From the NCBI RefSeq assembly GCF_900474295.1, contig NZ_UCOB01000025.1, forward strand, positions 121,432 to 185,431: a stretch of 64,000 nt of DNA, given 5' to 3'. Of this stretch, positions 54,837 to 63,945 are shown piece by piece. The DNA comes from Synechococcus sp. UW140 (GTDB lineage: Bacteria; Cyanobacteriota; Cyanobacteriia; PCC-6307; Cyanobiaceae). Position 1 is the stretch's first letter. The number at the start of each line of letters is the position of its first letter. A model generated the notes under the pieces. It saw only the letters and a list, made by a program, of their open reading frames with translations. It was not told the DNA's origin and did no database searches. Both the position numbers and the translations under genes were made by a program.

Positions 54837-56144
54837 ATGAGCTCTTCTCTCTCCAAGCGTCTGTTTGCCGGTCTGGCTGCGGCGTCATTGGGCCTGGCCG
54901 TTACTGCCTGTGGTGGTGGTAGTGATGAGGCCACTAACGCCACTTGTGATGACGACGGCAATTGCACCGTCACCGTCGGCATCCTCCATTCTCTGACCGG
55001 CACGATGGCCATCTCGGAGAAGACGCTGGTGGACACCGAGAAGATGGCCATTGCAGAGATCAATGCCGCTGGTGGTGTTGAGGTCGATGGCAAGAACTAC
55101 ACGATTGAAACCATCGTTGAAGACGGTGCATCCACTTGGCCCACCTTTGCTGAGAAGTCGAAAAAGCTGATCGACCAGGACAAGGTGCCCGTCGTCTTTG
55201 GTGGCTGGACCTCCGCCAGCCGCAAAGAGATGCTGCCGGTTTACGAATCGAAGAACGCCTTCCTCTTCTACCCGATTCAGTACGAAGGCCAGGAGTGTTC
55301 CAACAACATCTTCTACACCGGTGCCACCCCGAACCAGCAGTCGGAGCCGGCGACCAAGTTCATGTATGAGAAGTCACCCGCTGCCGGTAAGGACTTCTTC
55401 CTGGTGGGCTCTGACTATGTCTTCCCCCGTACCTCCAACACCATTACCAAGGCTCAGGTTGAGCAGCTTGGCGGCAAGGTTGTTGGTGAGGATTACCTGC
55501 CCCTGGGCAACACCGAGGTGGCGCCAATCATCGCCAAGATCAAGAAAGCGTTGCCTGATGGTGGTGTGATTATCAACACCCTGAATGGTGACCAGAACGT
55601 TGCCTTCTTCAAGCAGATCCAGGACGCCGGCATCACGCCTGCCAATGGCTACTACGTGATGAGCTATTCGATCGCTGAAGAAGAAATCAGCACCATCGGT
55701 TCCGAGTTCCTTGAGGGCCACTACGGCGCTTGGAACTACATGATGTCGATCGACACCCCGGCTTCCAAGAAGTTCGCTGCCGACTTCAAGGCCACCTATG
55801 GCGCTGATCGGATGGTCGCTGACCCTCAGGAATCGGCTTACAACATGGTCTACCTGTGGAAAGCCGCCGTCGAAAAGGCCAACAGCTTTGAAGACGACAA
55901 GGTGCGTGAAGCTCTGATTGGCATCGAGTTTGATGCTCCTCAAGGTCCTGTGAAGGTGATGCCGAACCATCACCTCTCCCAGACCGTGCGGATCGGTCAG
56001 ATCACCAAGGACGGTCAGTTCGCCATCCTCGAGGAGACCGATGGCCCCGTGTCACCGCAAGCCTGGAACCAGATCCACCCTGATTCCACCGGTTATGCCT
56101 GTGATTGGACCGATTCCTCCAAGGGCGGTAAGTACAAGCTCTGA
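54837..56144 (+). CDS. urtA: Urea ABC transporter substrate-binding lipoprotein
   Basis: Periplasmic urea receptor. The signal peptide ends in the lipobox AVTAC with the lipidated Cys at residue 25. The 435 residues show the UrtA pattern VTVGILHSLTGTMAISE, PVVFGGWTSASRKEMLPV and YPIQYEGQECSNNIFYTGA. ATG 54837 is used; the frame is open upstream to 54750 but those codons do not make a signal peptide. A strong terminator separates it from urtB. Confidence 0.97.
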   Translation: MSSSLSKRLFAGLAAASLGLAVTACGGGSDEATNATCDDDGNCTVTVGILHSLTGTMAISEKTLVDTEKMAIAEINAAGGVEVDGKNYTIETIVEDGASTWPTFAEKSKKLIDQDKVPVVFGGWTSASRKEMLPVYESKNAFLFYPIQYEGQECSNNIFYTGATPNQQSEPATKFMYEKSPAAGKDFFLVGSDYVFPRTSNTITKAQVEQLGGKVVGEDYLPLGNTEVAPIIAKIKKALPDGGVIINTLNGDQNVAFFKQIQDAGITPANGYYVMSYSIAEEEISTIGSEFLEGHYGAWNYMMSIDTPASKKFAADFKATYGADRMVADPQESAYNMVYLWKAAVEKANSFEDDKVREALIGIEFDAPQGPVKVMPNHHLSQTVRIGQITKDGQFAILEETDGPVSPQAWNQIHPDSTGYACDWTDSSKGGKYKL

Positions 56145-56182
56145 TTCGGCTTCATCTCTTTTTGATTGCTGAATTGTTTGTG

Positions 56183-56211
56183 GAGGAGTCCCTTTAGGGA
56201 CTCCTCTTTTT
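56183..56211 (+). terminator. Partial terminator between urtA and urtB
   Basis: GAGGAGTCCC-TTTA-GGGACTCCTC is a perfect 10-bp stem followed by TTTTT, 38 bp after the urtA stop and 33 bp before urtB. In a five-gene operon it would make the binding protein more abundant than the membrane subunits. Confidence 0.88.
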
Positions 56212-56244
56212 GTCGTTCCACTGACTGCTTCAGTCCCGACTTCC

Positions 56245-57399
56245 GTGCAACTGCTTTTTGAAAGCCTGTTCAACGGTGTCGCCATCGGCTCGGTCTTGCT
56301 GATGGCTGCACTTGGACTGGCGATCGTGTTTGGCCTGATGGGTGTGATCAACCTCGCCCATGGCGAGCTCATCATGCTCGGTGCCTACACCACCTATGTG
56401 GTGCAGCTGATCTTCAAGCTGCCTGCGCTGCAACCCCTTTACAACTGCTATGTGCTCGTCGCCATTCCGCTGGCCTTTGTCGTCAGTGGTGTGGTTGGCA
56501 TCCTTTTGGAACGCACCGTGATCCGTCGCCTTTATGGCAGTCCGCTGGAGACGCTGCTGGCGACCTGGGGCGTCAGTTTGATCTTGCAGCAGTTCGTGCG
56601 CAGCGTGCCGATGGCCTATGCCGCCGGTCTGATCCTGGCGCTTGTGTCTGGATTTGGTTTGCCCCTTTTGCTTCCTTCCGGCTGGTTCGCGGGAGCGCGT
56701 GCGCGGTTGATCCGATTGGGCTCCTGGGCCTTCTCCGCCTTTTTGGGTGTCTGCCTTGCTGGAGGTTTGGCCTCACAGATCGACCGGATTGCCCGTGCAG
56801 ATGCCCGCAATGTTGATGTCACGGCACCGCAGTGGATGCGAGGTGGTCTGGAGATGGCAGGCATGACCTTCCCAGTTCCCCGGCTGGTGATCATCGTGAT
56901 GACGGTGATGGCTGTCGTGGGAGTCAGTTGGTTTTTGAATCGCAGTGTCTGGGGCATGCGCATCCGTGCCGTCACCCAGAACAGATCGATGAGCGATTGC
57001 CTCGGCATCCCAACCGAAACAGTTGATGTGCTCACATTCGGCATTGGCTCCGGTCTGGCCGGTGTGGCCGGTGTGGCCGTCTCGTTGCTCGGTTCGGTGG
57101 GTCCGAACGTCGGTGGTTCCTACATCGTCGGCTGCTTCATGGTTGTGGTTCTTGGCGGTGTGGGCAATTTGTATGGCACTGTTCTGGCGTCCTTTGCCAT
57201 TGGTGTTCTCACGGACCTGATTGGTGCAGGTCGGCTGCTGTCTGTTTGGCCTGACATGCCGTCACCGTTGGCGAGTGCGGTCGAGTTCTTTGCCACGACG
57301 AGCATGGCTCAGGTGATGGTCTTTGCTCTGATCGTCGTCTTCTTGCAGTTCCGTCCCGCGGGTCTCTTCCCGCAGAAGGGCCGCATGGTGGAGGCCTGA
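56245..57399 (+). CDS. urtB: Urea ABC transporter permease UrtB
   Basis: Membrane subunit of the urea importer, of the LivH type. The 384 residues include LGLAIVFGLMGVINLAHGEL, MIRAVTQNR-type segment MRIRAVTQNRSMSDCLG and a helix-rich C terminus. It starts at GTG 56245. The loop carrying SQIDRIARADARNVDVTAP is an insert between helices that is usual for UrtB. Confidence 0.95.
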   Translation: MQLLFESLFNGVAIGSVLLMAALGLAIVFGLMGVINLAHGELIMLGAYTTYVVQLIFKLPALQPLYNCYVLVAIPLAFVVSGVVGILLERTVIRRLYGSPLETLLATWGVSLILQQFVRSVPMAYAAGLILALVSGFGLPLLLPSGWFAGARARLIRLGSWAFSAFLGVCLAGGLASQIDRIARADARNVDVTAPQWMRGGLEMAGMTFPVPRLVIIVMTVMAVVGVSWFLNRSVWGMRIRAVTQNRSMSDCLGIPTETVDVLTFGIGSGLAGVAGVAVSLLGSVGPNVGGSYIVGCFMVVVLGGVGNLYGTVLASFAIGVLTDLIGAGRLLSVWPDMPSPLASAVEFFATTSMAQVMVFALIVVFLQFRPAGLFPQKGRMVEA

Positions 57400-57402
57400 G
57401 CC

Positions 57403-58680
57403 ATGTTCCAATCCTTACAACAACGACGCTGGCTTCTGGTCTGCCTCTGGGTGTTGATCGTTGCCGCGATTGTTGCTGCACCAGCGATTCTTCCGGTGTT
57501 CAGGCTCAACCTTCTGGGTCGTTTTCTTTCCCTGGCGATCGTGGCCCTCGGCATCGATCTGATCTGGGGATTTACTGGTCTGCTCAGCCTGGGGCAGGGC
57601 ATCTTTTTCGCCCTGGGCGGCTATGCAGCAGCGATGTACCTGCAGCTCAGTAATGCCGGTGATCTGCCCAACGGCATTCCTGAGTTTTTTGGTCTTTATG
57701 GCGTCAAAGAGCTGCCGTTCTTTTGGCATCCCTTCGCGTCGCCTTGGTTCACCCTTGTGGCGATCTGGCTGATCCCTGGGGTTCTGGCTGGCGTCCTGGG
57801 TGGACTCGTGTTCCGCAATCGGATCAAAGGGGTCTACTTTTCGATCCTGACCCAGGCCGCATTGCTGGTCTTCTACAACTTTTTCAACGGCCAGCAGAAG
57901 CTGATTAACGGCACCAATGGTTTGCAGACCCCTGCGACCAAATTGTTTGATCAGTACGTCGGCTCCGACTTGATGCAGCGATGGTTCTTTTGGGTCACCG
58001 CTGTAGTGGTGATCCTGATCTGGGCCCTGTTGCGTTGGGTGGTGCGCGGTCGTTTCGGCGATGTGTTGATCGCGATCCGTGACGATGAGCCGCGACTGCG
58101 TTTCGCCGGCTACAACCCCACGTTGTTCAAGACGCTTGTGTTTGGACTGGCTGGGGCACTGGCCGGGATCGGCGGTGCCCTCTACACCGTTCAATCGGGA
58201 AGTGCTTCACCCCAGTTCATGGAAGTACCCATGTCGATTGACATGGTCATTTGGGTTGCGGTTGGCGGTCGTGGAACCCTGGTCGGGGCGATTCTCGGAG
58301 CTGTGGTGATCAACTTCGCCAAGAGCCTCGTGAGTGAGGCGCTGCCTGAGAGCTGGCTGTTCATTCAGGGTGGTTTGTTCATCCTTGTGGTGACGGCGCT
58401 GCCAGAAGGCGTGATTGGTTGGTTCCGCGGCGAAGGCCCTGGCAACTGGCTCAACCGTCTGGGTTATTGCCTCAACACTCTGGGGAACTGGTTGATCCGT
58501 TGGGGCAATGCGTTGATCCGTCAAAGCACTGCGTTTCCATGGCTCAACTATCTAGGGATCAACACGCTGGGGAACTGGTTGATCGGTTGCGGTCATGCGC
58601 TCAACAGTGTTGGGATCGTGCGCCGCATTGGTACCTATCCCCGTCTCGAACTTGAAGGTCAGGTGGAGGTGCAGCCATGA
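57403..58680 (+). CDS. urtC: Urea ABC transporter permease UrtC with a repetitive C-terminal tail
   Basis: Second membrane subunit, of the LivM type. The core (about residues 1-342) has DLIWGFTGLLSLGQGIFFAL, VIAIRDDEPRLRFAGYNPTL and AVVINFAKSLVSEALPE. Beyond the usual end at LPEGVIGWFR is an extra tail of about 83 residues made of four 14-15 residue units, three starting GNWL (residues 347, 361 and 390). The total of 425 residues is longer than a typical UrtC. urtB ends 3 bp upstream, and urtD overlaps by 4 bp. Confidence 0.95.
   Translation: MFQSLQQRRWLLVCLWVLIVAAIVAAPAILPVFRLNLLGRFLSLAIVALGIDLIWGFTGLLSLGQGIFFALGGYAAAMYLQLSNAGDLPNGIPEFFGLYGVKELPFFWHPFASPWFTLVAIWLIPGVLAGVLGGLVFRNRIKGVYFSILTQAALLVFYNFFNGQQKLINGTNGLQTPATKLFDQYVGSDLMQRWFFWVTAVVVILIWALLRWVVRGRFGDVLIAIRDDEPRLRFAGYNPTLFKTLVFGLAGALAGIGGALYTVQSGSASPQFMEVPMSIDMVIWVAVGGRGTLVGAILGAVVINFAKSLVSEALPESWLFIQGGLFILVVTALPEGVIGWFRGEGPGNWLNRLGYCLNTLGNWLIRWGNALIRQSTAFPWLNYLGINTLGNWLIGCGHALNSVGIVRRIGTYPRLELEGQVEVQP
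58441..58611 (+). repeat. Tandem 14-15 codon repeats in the urtC tail
   Basis: Units start at residues 347 (GNWLNRLGYCLNTL), 361 (GNWLIRWGNALIRQ), 375 (a degenerate unit ending LGINTL) and 390 (GNWLIGCGHALNSV). The DNA of the second and fourth shares CTGGGGAACTGGTTGATC. Confidence 0.8.
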
Positions 58681-59432
58681 GTTCAGCCCTGTTGGAATTG
58701 CGTCAGATCACCGTCAGCTTTGACGGCTTTTTGGCGCTTCGAGATCTCAACCTCAGCTTGCAGCCCGGTGAACTCCGTGCAGTGATCGGGCCGAACGGAG
58801 CAGGTAAGACCACGTTTCTTGACGTGATTACGGGCAAGACCGCGCCAACAGACGGCGACGTGGTGTTCAAAGGACGCTCACTGTTGGGACGTCCGGAGCA
58901 CCGCATCGCCCGTTTGGGCATTGGTCGCAAGTTCCAGAGCCCAAGGGTGTTCGAGAAGCTGAGTGTGCAGGAGAATCTGGCCCTGGCGGTGAGTCGTCCG
59001 AAGCAGCCCTGGTCGCTGCTGTTCCAACGTCTCACAGCAGGGCAGCGGGATCAGGTGCATCACCTCATGAGCATCGTCAATCTGCAGAACCGGGCTGATT
59101 GGGCTGCGGGTTCCTTGTCCCATGGCCAGAAGCAGTGGTTGGAGATCGCGATGCTGGTCGGTCAGGATCCTGATCTATTGCTGGTGGATGAACCAGTGGC
59201 CGGTCTCACCGATGAGGAAACGGATCTCACTGCCGATCTGCTCAAGTCTTTGGCCGGTGATCACACCGTGCTGGTGATTGAGCACGACATGGAGTTCATC
59301 CGTCGGCTTGAGAGTCCGGTGACGGTGCTGCACCAGGGCCATGTGCTCTGCGAGGGAACGATGGATCAGGTGCAGGTTGATCCACGCGTGATTGAGGTTT
59401 ATCTCGGCACGACCGAGGAGGAGAACGGATGA
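58677..59432 (+). CDS. urtD: Urea ABC transporter ATP-binding protein UrtD
   Basis: ATPase subunit of the LivG type, 251 residues. Walker A is GPNGAGKTTFLD, the signature segment is GSLSHGQKQWLEIAM, and Walker B is DLLLVDEPVAGL. It overlaps urtC and urtE by 4 bp each. Confidence 0.97.
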   Translation: MSSALLELRQITVSFDGFLALRDLNLSLQPGELRAVIGPNGAGKTTFLDVITGKTAPTDGDVVFKGRSLLGRPEHRIARLGIGRKFQSPRVFEKLSVQENLALAVSRPKQPWSLLFQRLTAGQRDQVHHLMSIVNLQNRADWAAGSLSHGQKQWLEIAMLVGQDPDLLLVDEPVAGLTDEETDLTADLLKSLAGDHTVLVIEHDMEFIRRLESPVTVLHQGHVLCEGTMDQVQVDPRVIEVYLGTTEEENG

Positions 59433-60139
59433 CGACGCTTCTAGAGATCCGTGGCTTGAACACCTACTACGGCGAAAGCCACATCCTCCGGGATGTGGAC
59501 CTCACTGTGAAAGTGGGTGAAATGGTCTGCCTGATCGGGCGCAACGGTGTGGGTAAAACCACATTGCTGAAGTCATTAATCGGTTTGCTGCGGCCCCGCC
59601 GTGGCGAGCTTGTCTTCAACGGTGCTGGGCTTGATCGGCAACCACCCCATGAGCGGGCGCGGGCAGGAATCGGCTATGTACCCCAGGGTCGTGAGATCAT
59701 CCCGCAGCTGACGGTCGAGGAGAACCTGAAGCTGGGGATGGAGGCGTTGCCTGGGGGATTGGCTCGCCATCGCCGCATCGATCCCTTTGTGTATGAACTC
59801 TTCCCAGTCCTGCAAGAGTTTTTGCCTCGCAAAGGTGGGGATCTCAGCGGTGGTCAGCAGCAGCAGCTCGCGATCGCTCGGGCACTCCTGGGTCGACCAA
59901 AATTGCTGCTTCTTGATGAGCCCACGGAGGGCATTCAGCCCAACATCGTGCAGGACATTGAGGCGGCCGTGCGACGGATCATTGCTGAGACCGGGATTGG
60001 TGTGCTGCTGGTGGAGCAGCACCTCCATTTCGTCCGTCAGGCCGACCGCTATTACGCGATGCAGCGGGGCGGCATCGTCGCCAGCGGACCCACCAGTGAG
60101 CTGAGTCAGGCGGTGGTGGATCAGTTCCTGACCGTTTAA
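59429..60139 (+). CDS. urtE: Urea ABC transporter ATP-binding protein UrtE
   Basis: ATPase subunit of the LivF type, 236 residues. Walker A is GRNGVGKTTLLK, the signature is LSGGQQQQLAIARALL, and Walker B is LLLLDEPTEGIQPNI. It is the last gene of the operon. Confidence 0.97.
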   Translation: MTTLLEIRGLNTYYGESHILRDVDLTVKVGEMVCLIGRNGVGKTTLLKSLIGLLRPRRGELVFNGAGLDRQPPHERARAGIGYVPQGREIIPQLTVEENLKLGMEALPGGLARHRRIDPFVYELFPVLQEFLPRKGGDLSGGQQQQLAIARALLGRPKLLLLDEPTEGIQPNIVQDIEAAVRRIIAETGIGVLLVEQHLHFVRQADRYYAMQRGGIVASGPTSELSQAVVDQFLTV

Positions 60140-60231
60140 GGCTGGGCTGCTTCGCTTTAGCTTCCGCTTCCTCTCGCGTTCCCCTCCAGGTAGGTCAGAG
60201 CCTGGGGGGCTCCATCGTTAGGGCTGTGAGG

Positions 60232-60421
60232 ATGGCACGTGGCAGGAGCAAGAGTGACAAACCTGCTAAGACCAACAGCTCCACCTGGCCCGAGCCGATC
60301 GGGCCTGTGACCACGGCCCGGTGAGGCTGTTGAGCCCGAGATCTCTGCGGAGTTCTATCGCTGCGGCGGTTTGCCTTGCCGAAAGACTGGCAAGGGTCGT
60401 CTGAAGGGACCGCCGCACTAA
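60232..60421 (+). pseudogene. Possible frameshifted or +1-recoded small gene
   Basis: From ATG 60232 thirty codons read MARGRSKSDKPAK, then SSTWPEPIGPVTTAR, and stop at TGA 60322. One base further along, the +1 frame continues without a stop as GEAVEPEISAEFYRCGGLPC and RKTGKGRLKGPPH to TAA 60419. Joined across CGG-TGA-G the product would have about 62 residues, with a basic start and a Cys pair. This may be a real single-base frameshift, a sequencing error or programmed recoding. It sits in the 310-bp gap between urtE and the convergent pabC-like gene; the rest of the gap holds nothing I can support. Confidence 0.4.
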
Positions 60422-60449
60422 AAACTTTGTCTGGGTTCTTGATTGCGCT

Positions 60450-61274
60450 TCAGCAATCGGAGTGGAGCTGCGCTTTCCAGAGCCCTGCAGCATTGACGTT
60501 GGTGTTGAGGGGCTGATCGTCCACTGCACTCACCACGCGGCAGTCGAGGCTGTTGATCAGCAGCCAGCAGTCATTCGCTTCCGGATGCGGGTCCAGGCGT
60601 TGTTCGTGGGCAACGCCGTTCTTCAGCAGCTCTTCGCGCATCACCCCCGGCAAGCAACCACTGCTCAGGGGCGGTGTCAGCCACTGGCCTTGGCGTTGAA
60701 CCAGCAGGTTGGCAGTGGTGCCGCAGCAGAGCTCGCCGGTGGTGCTGAGTAGTAAGCCTTCATCGGCCCCTGCACGGATCGCTTCGCGGCGGGCCTGGAT
60801 GGCCTGGCCGTAGGCGAAGGTTTTGCAATGGCTCAGGCGGCTGTTGGCATTGCGCCCTTCATGGCGACTAATCCAGGTGCGTACGGTGTTGAAGGTTGGT
60901 GTATGTGGGCTGAGGCTGAACCAGAAGCGGTGCTTGCTGGGATCTGGCTCGCCAGGTGGTACTTGGATTCCCCGTGCTCCGGCTGCATCGCGGCTCCAGT
61001 TCAGACGCAGCGCGCCATCGCTGCAGCTGCGTTGAACCGCTTCTGCAATGAGAGGTCGAAGCACTTCCAGGGTTGGCGGTGGGGCCATCCCCAGGACTGT
61101 TGCCCCAACGCACCAGCGCCGCTGGTGTGCTCGTAGAAGTTGGGGTTGTCCGTTGCGTATCAAGATCGTTTCAAACACGCCATCGCCCAGTTGCAGGCCA
61201 CGGTCACTGAGAGGAAGGCTCAGTTCCGAGGGCTGCCCCCAGCGGCCATTGATCCAGGCGATGGTTGCGCTCAT
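60450..61274 (-). CDS. pabC: Class IV aminotransferase, probable aminodeoxychorismate lyase
   Basis: PLP enzyme expected to release pyruvate from aminodeoxychorismate, giving p-aminobenzoate for folate. The 274 residues show SDRGLQLGDGVFETILIRNG, the PLP Lys in SHCKTFAYGQAIQARREA, and GELCCGTTANLLVQR. Branched-chain aminotransferases share the fold, but the adjacent pabB-like gene, overlapping by 4 bp, favours the folate role. Confidence 0.85.
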   Translation of the reverse strand: MSATIAWINGRWGQPSELSLPLSDRGLQLGDGVFETILIRNGQPQLLRAHQRRWCVGATVLGMAPPPTLEVLRPLIAEAVQRSCSDGALRLNWSRDAAGARGIQVPPGEPDPSKHRFWFSLSPHTPTFNTVRTWISRHEGRNANSRLSHCKTFAYGQAIQARREAIRAGADEGLLLSTTGELCCGTTANLLVQRQGQWLTPPLSSGCLPGVMREELLKNGVAHEQRLDPHPEANDCWLLINSLDCRVVSAVDDQPLNTNVNAAGLWKAQLHSDC

Positions 61275-62662
61275 GCCAGAGCCTCCAGTAACGGCAGCAG
61301 TTTCCAGTCCAGTTCGTCAGCTTCCGCTTCAGGGTCAGAGTCAGCGACGATGCCGCAGCCGGCGTGCACCCGCAGTTGGTCGTCTTTGCGAAGGACGGTG
61401 CGGATGAGGATGTTGCTGTCGAAGCGGCCGTCCCAGTCGATCCGTAGCAAGGATCCGCAGTAGGGCCCTCGGCCACTGGGTTCCAGCTCGGCGATGCGTT
61501 GGCAGGCCCGCAGTTTGGGTGCACCGCTGATCGATCCTCCGGGCCAGCTGTTCTCCAGCAGATCCACCCAGGTTTTGCCCTGGCGCAGTTGCCCGGTCAC
61601 CACCGAGGTGAGGTGATGCACACGGGCATAGCTCTCCAGGCCAACCAGCTGGGGCACTTGCACCGAACCAGGGATGCAAACACGGCCCAGGTCGTTACGG
61701 AGCAGGTCCACGATCATCACATTCTCGGCTCGGTCTTTGCTGCTGCAGATCAGTTCAGCAGCGTTGGCGGCATCTTGCTCGGGATTGCTATCGCGGGGGC
61801 GCGTGCCTTTGATCGGCCGGGTTTCCACCTGCCCATTTGTTTGCACCTCGAGGAAGCGTTCGGGCGAGGTGGAGAGCAAGGCTTCGCCGCTGGCGTTGCC
61901 GTCAGCCACCACGAGGCCGGCGAAGGGAGCGGGGCAGCGGGCGCGCAGTCTCCGGAAGAGCTCCAGATTGGTGATTTCGGCAGCGATCTCACTGCAGGCG
62001 CAGGCTGTGAGGTTGGCTTGGAAGAGATCACCACTCGCGATCAGCGCGCGGATGTGTTCGACTCCGTTGGCGTAGTCGTTGCGGTTCGTCTCTCGCGTCC
62101 AATGGGTATGGAGTGGCGTTTGGCTCCCTTGGCTATCGGCGTTCGCTGCTGCTGTTGCGATCGTTTCGCTTGTGGTGGACGTGGTGGAGACCAGTGCGTT
62201 CCACCATTGCTGCATCGCCTTGAGGCGTTGCGGATTGACCCCCTCCAGCCATACCTGTTGTTGCTGCAGATCAAAGCGCAGCACTGGGTCATGGCGTGCG
62301 ATCCAGAGGCTTGCCATGGCATCGCCGCGCCAGGGGTTAGCGGCTTCGCTCCAGGCGGCGGCGTCGTAGCTGAGCCAACCGGTCCAGTGCCCTTGGGAGA
62401 GCTGGCGCAGCACATCAAAGGGATTGGATGCACCGGTTTCACCGGGTAGTCCTCGGCAGCAGTGCTGCTCCACCGGATCGGCGCCAAGGGTGATCCAGCG
62501 GCCATGGGCGCTGCCGTCGCCATCGAGCCAGATGAAGCCTGCTTCTCCCCACTGAGCTGTCATGGCATTGGCCACCCGATTCGGCTCCAGCCATGGCAGG
62601 GCCTGGCGCATCGCCGCTGCACCAGATTGCGAGCCAGCACCTTCAGCGGCGGGATACGTCAA
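61271..62662 (-). CDS. pabB: Aminodeoxychorismate synthase component I (chorismate-binding)
   Basis: Converts chorismate with ammonia to aminodeoxychorismate. The 463 residues have the chorismate-binding domain with [45 protein letters not shown], and [18 protein letters not shown], typical of PabB/TrpE. TTG 62662 overlaps the queC stop (TTGA); ATG 62611 is an alternative giving a slightly shorter protein. No pabA glutaminase is fused or adjacent. Confidence 0.9.
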   Translation of the reverse strand: MTYPAAEGAGSQSGAAAMRQALPWLEPNRVANAMTAQWGEAGFIWLDGDGSAHGRWITLGADPVEQHCCRGLPGETGASNPFDVLRQLSQGHWTGWLSYDAAAWSEAANPWRGDAMASLWIARHDPVLRFDLQQQQVWLEGVNPQRLKAMQQWWNALVSTTSTTSETIATAAANADSQGSQTPLHTHWTRETNRNDYANGVEHIRALIASGDLFQANLTACACSEIAAEITNLELFRRLRARCPAPFAGLVVADGNASGEALLSTSPERFLEVQTNGQVETRPIKGTRPRDSNPEQDAANAAELICSSKDRAENVMIVDLLRNDLGRVCIPGSVQVPQLVGLESYARVHHLTSVVTGQLRQGKTWVDLLENSWPGGSISGAPKLRACQRIAELEPSGRGPYCGSLLRIDWDGRFDSNILIRTVLRKDDQLRVHAGCGIVADSDPEAEADELDWKLLPLLEALA

Positions 62663-63336
62663 TGGGCTGGACTGCAGAGATCGGGACGGCCTGCAGCACG
62701 CAGGGCTTGATCGCGGATTCTGCAGCTATCGCAGACGCCGCAGGGTTGCTCGCCGCCGCTGTAGCAACTCCAGGTCTGTTCAATTGGCACATTGAGGCGA
62801 AGGGCTTCTGCCACGATCCGTTGTTTGCTCCAGGTGACCAGAGGGGCCCAAAGCTGCGGCCCATGGCCTTCGCGGCCCACCTTGCTGCTCAGATTGGCGA
62901 GAGTCTGAAAGGCGGAGAGGTAGTCGGGCCGGCAGTCGGGATAGCCGGAATAGTCAACGGCGTTGACGCCCAGAACGATGCGATCGGCGCCGCGTGCTTC
63001 CGCCAGGCTGAGGCCGATGCTGATAAACACCGTGTTGCGACCCGGTACATAGGTGCTTGGGATCACCCCTTCCTCCACGCCTTCGGTGGGGATGGTTTGT
63101 TGTGCGTCGGTGAGGGAGGAACCTCCCCAGCTGGCGAGGTTCACCGCAATGGTGTGGTGCTCCGCCAGGCCGAGGGTGGTGACTAAGGCTGCTGCTGCTT
63201 CCAGTTCGCGTCGATGGCGTTGCCCGTAATCAAAGGAGAGGCCAATCACTCGATGACCGGCTTCACGGGCGAGGGCCGCGGCGGTGGCGGAATCGAGGCC
63301 ACCGGAGAGCAGGGCAATCACGGTTGAATCGGTCAT
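62659..63336 (-). CDS. queC: 7-cyano-7-deazaguanine synthase
   Basis: Makes preQ0 from carboxy-deazaguanine for queuosine in tRNA. The 225 residues contain the PP-loop [16 protein letters not shown] and the zinc-binding Cys set [15 protein letters not shown] near the C terminus, plus [22 protein letters not shown] 63336 is used; three more codons upstream are open. It is divergent from the ecotin gene with 27 bp between starts. Confidence 0.97.
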   Translation of the reverse strand: MTDSTVIALLSGGLDSATAAALAREAGHRVIGLSFDYGQRHRRELEAAAALVTTLGLAEHHTIAVNLASWGGSSLTDAQQTIPTEGVEEGVIPSTYVPGRNTVFISIGLSLAEARGADRIVLGVNAVDYSGYPDCRPDYLSAFQTLANLSSKVGREGHGPQLWAPLVTWSKQRIVAEALRLNVPIEQTWSCYSGGEQPCGVCDSCRIRDQALRAAGRPDLCSPAH

Positions 63337-63363
63337 GCTGGGCATTCTGTTGCCGCGTGGGTC

Positions 63364-63945
63364 ATGGCCAAGGGTCTGTTCAACCTGTTTTCGGCTGTTG
63401 GTGGATTGAGGGCTGGTCGATCGGCTGTAGTGCTGACCATGCTTTGTCTTGGTGCAGCAGGACCGGCCAGTGCCATTCCCAGACTTGATTTAAGTGGTTA
63501 CCCCGCCCCGGCAGCAGGGCTTCAGCGCTGGGTGATCCAACCCTCTGGTCTCTTACCGCAGAGTTCGGATCCGTTGATTTCTGCTCATCCAATCGATTGG
63601 CGGGTGCAATTGATCATCGGCAAAGAGGTGGAGGTGGACTGCAACAACACCTGGTTGTCTGGGCCGGTGTTGTCGATGACGCGTCTGCCCCAGGCTGCCG
63701 GTAAAGCGTTGTTTACGTTGAGTGGACCCCTTGTGGTGATGAGCACCCGAAAGGGATGTGCACCTGACACTCCCCGCAAACGCAGTTTTCTCACTCTGGG
63801 TCAACAGCCTTTCTTGGTGCCCTACAACGCCTCCTGGCCGATTGTTGTAGATCTGCCTCAAGGGGCAGAGTTGCGTTGGCGTGTTTGGAAAGCTGAGACC
63901 AAGCAGTTGGAGGGGGTGCAGGTGTCTGCAGGTCAGACGAGGTAA
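63364..63945 (+). CDS. eco: Ecotin-family serine protease inhibitor
   Basis: Secreted inhibitor of trypsin-fold proteases. A signal peptide ends at PASA near residue 38. The mature part matches ecotin along its length: [32 protein letters not shown], and [18 protein letters not shown]. The two disulfide Cys are present, in EVDCNNTW and STRKGCAPD. In E. coli ecotin the reactive loop before the second Cys reads STMMAC; here it is STRKGC, which puts Arg at the predicted P1 position. The 193-residue length includes a longer leader and a few extra residues. Confidence 0.88.
   Translation: MAKGLFNLFSAVGGLRAGRSAVVLTMLCLGAAGPASAIPRLDLSGYPAPAAGLQRWVIQPSGLLPQSSDPLISAHPIDWRVQLIIGKEVEVDCNNTWLSGPVLSMTRLPQAAGKALFTLSGPLVVMSTRKGCAPDTPRKRSFLTLGQQPFLVPYNASWPIVVDLPQGAELRWRVWKAETKQLEGVQVSAGQTR

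Noticed and set aside
26076..60139. The nitrogen region as a recently transferred genomic island
   Set aside because: No integrase, transposase, tRNA or direct repeat borders it, and the codon use and base composition look like the flanking genes.
61499..62449. 316-codon plus-strand frame across pabB
   Set aside because: It is antisense to a well-supported enzyme gene and the translation has no recognisable domain.
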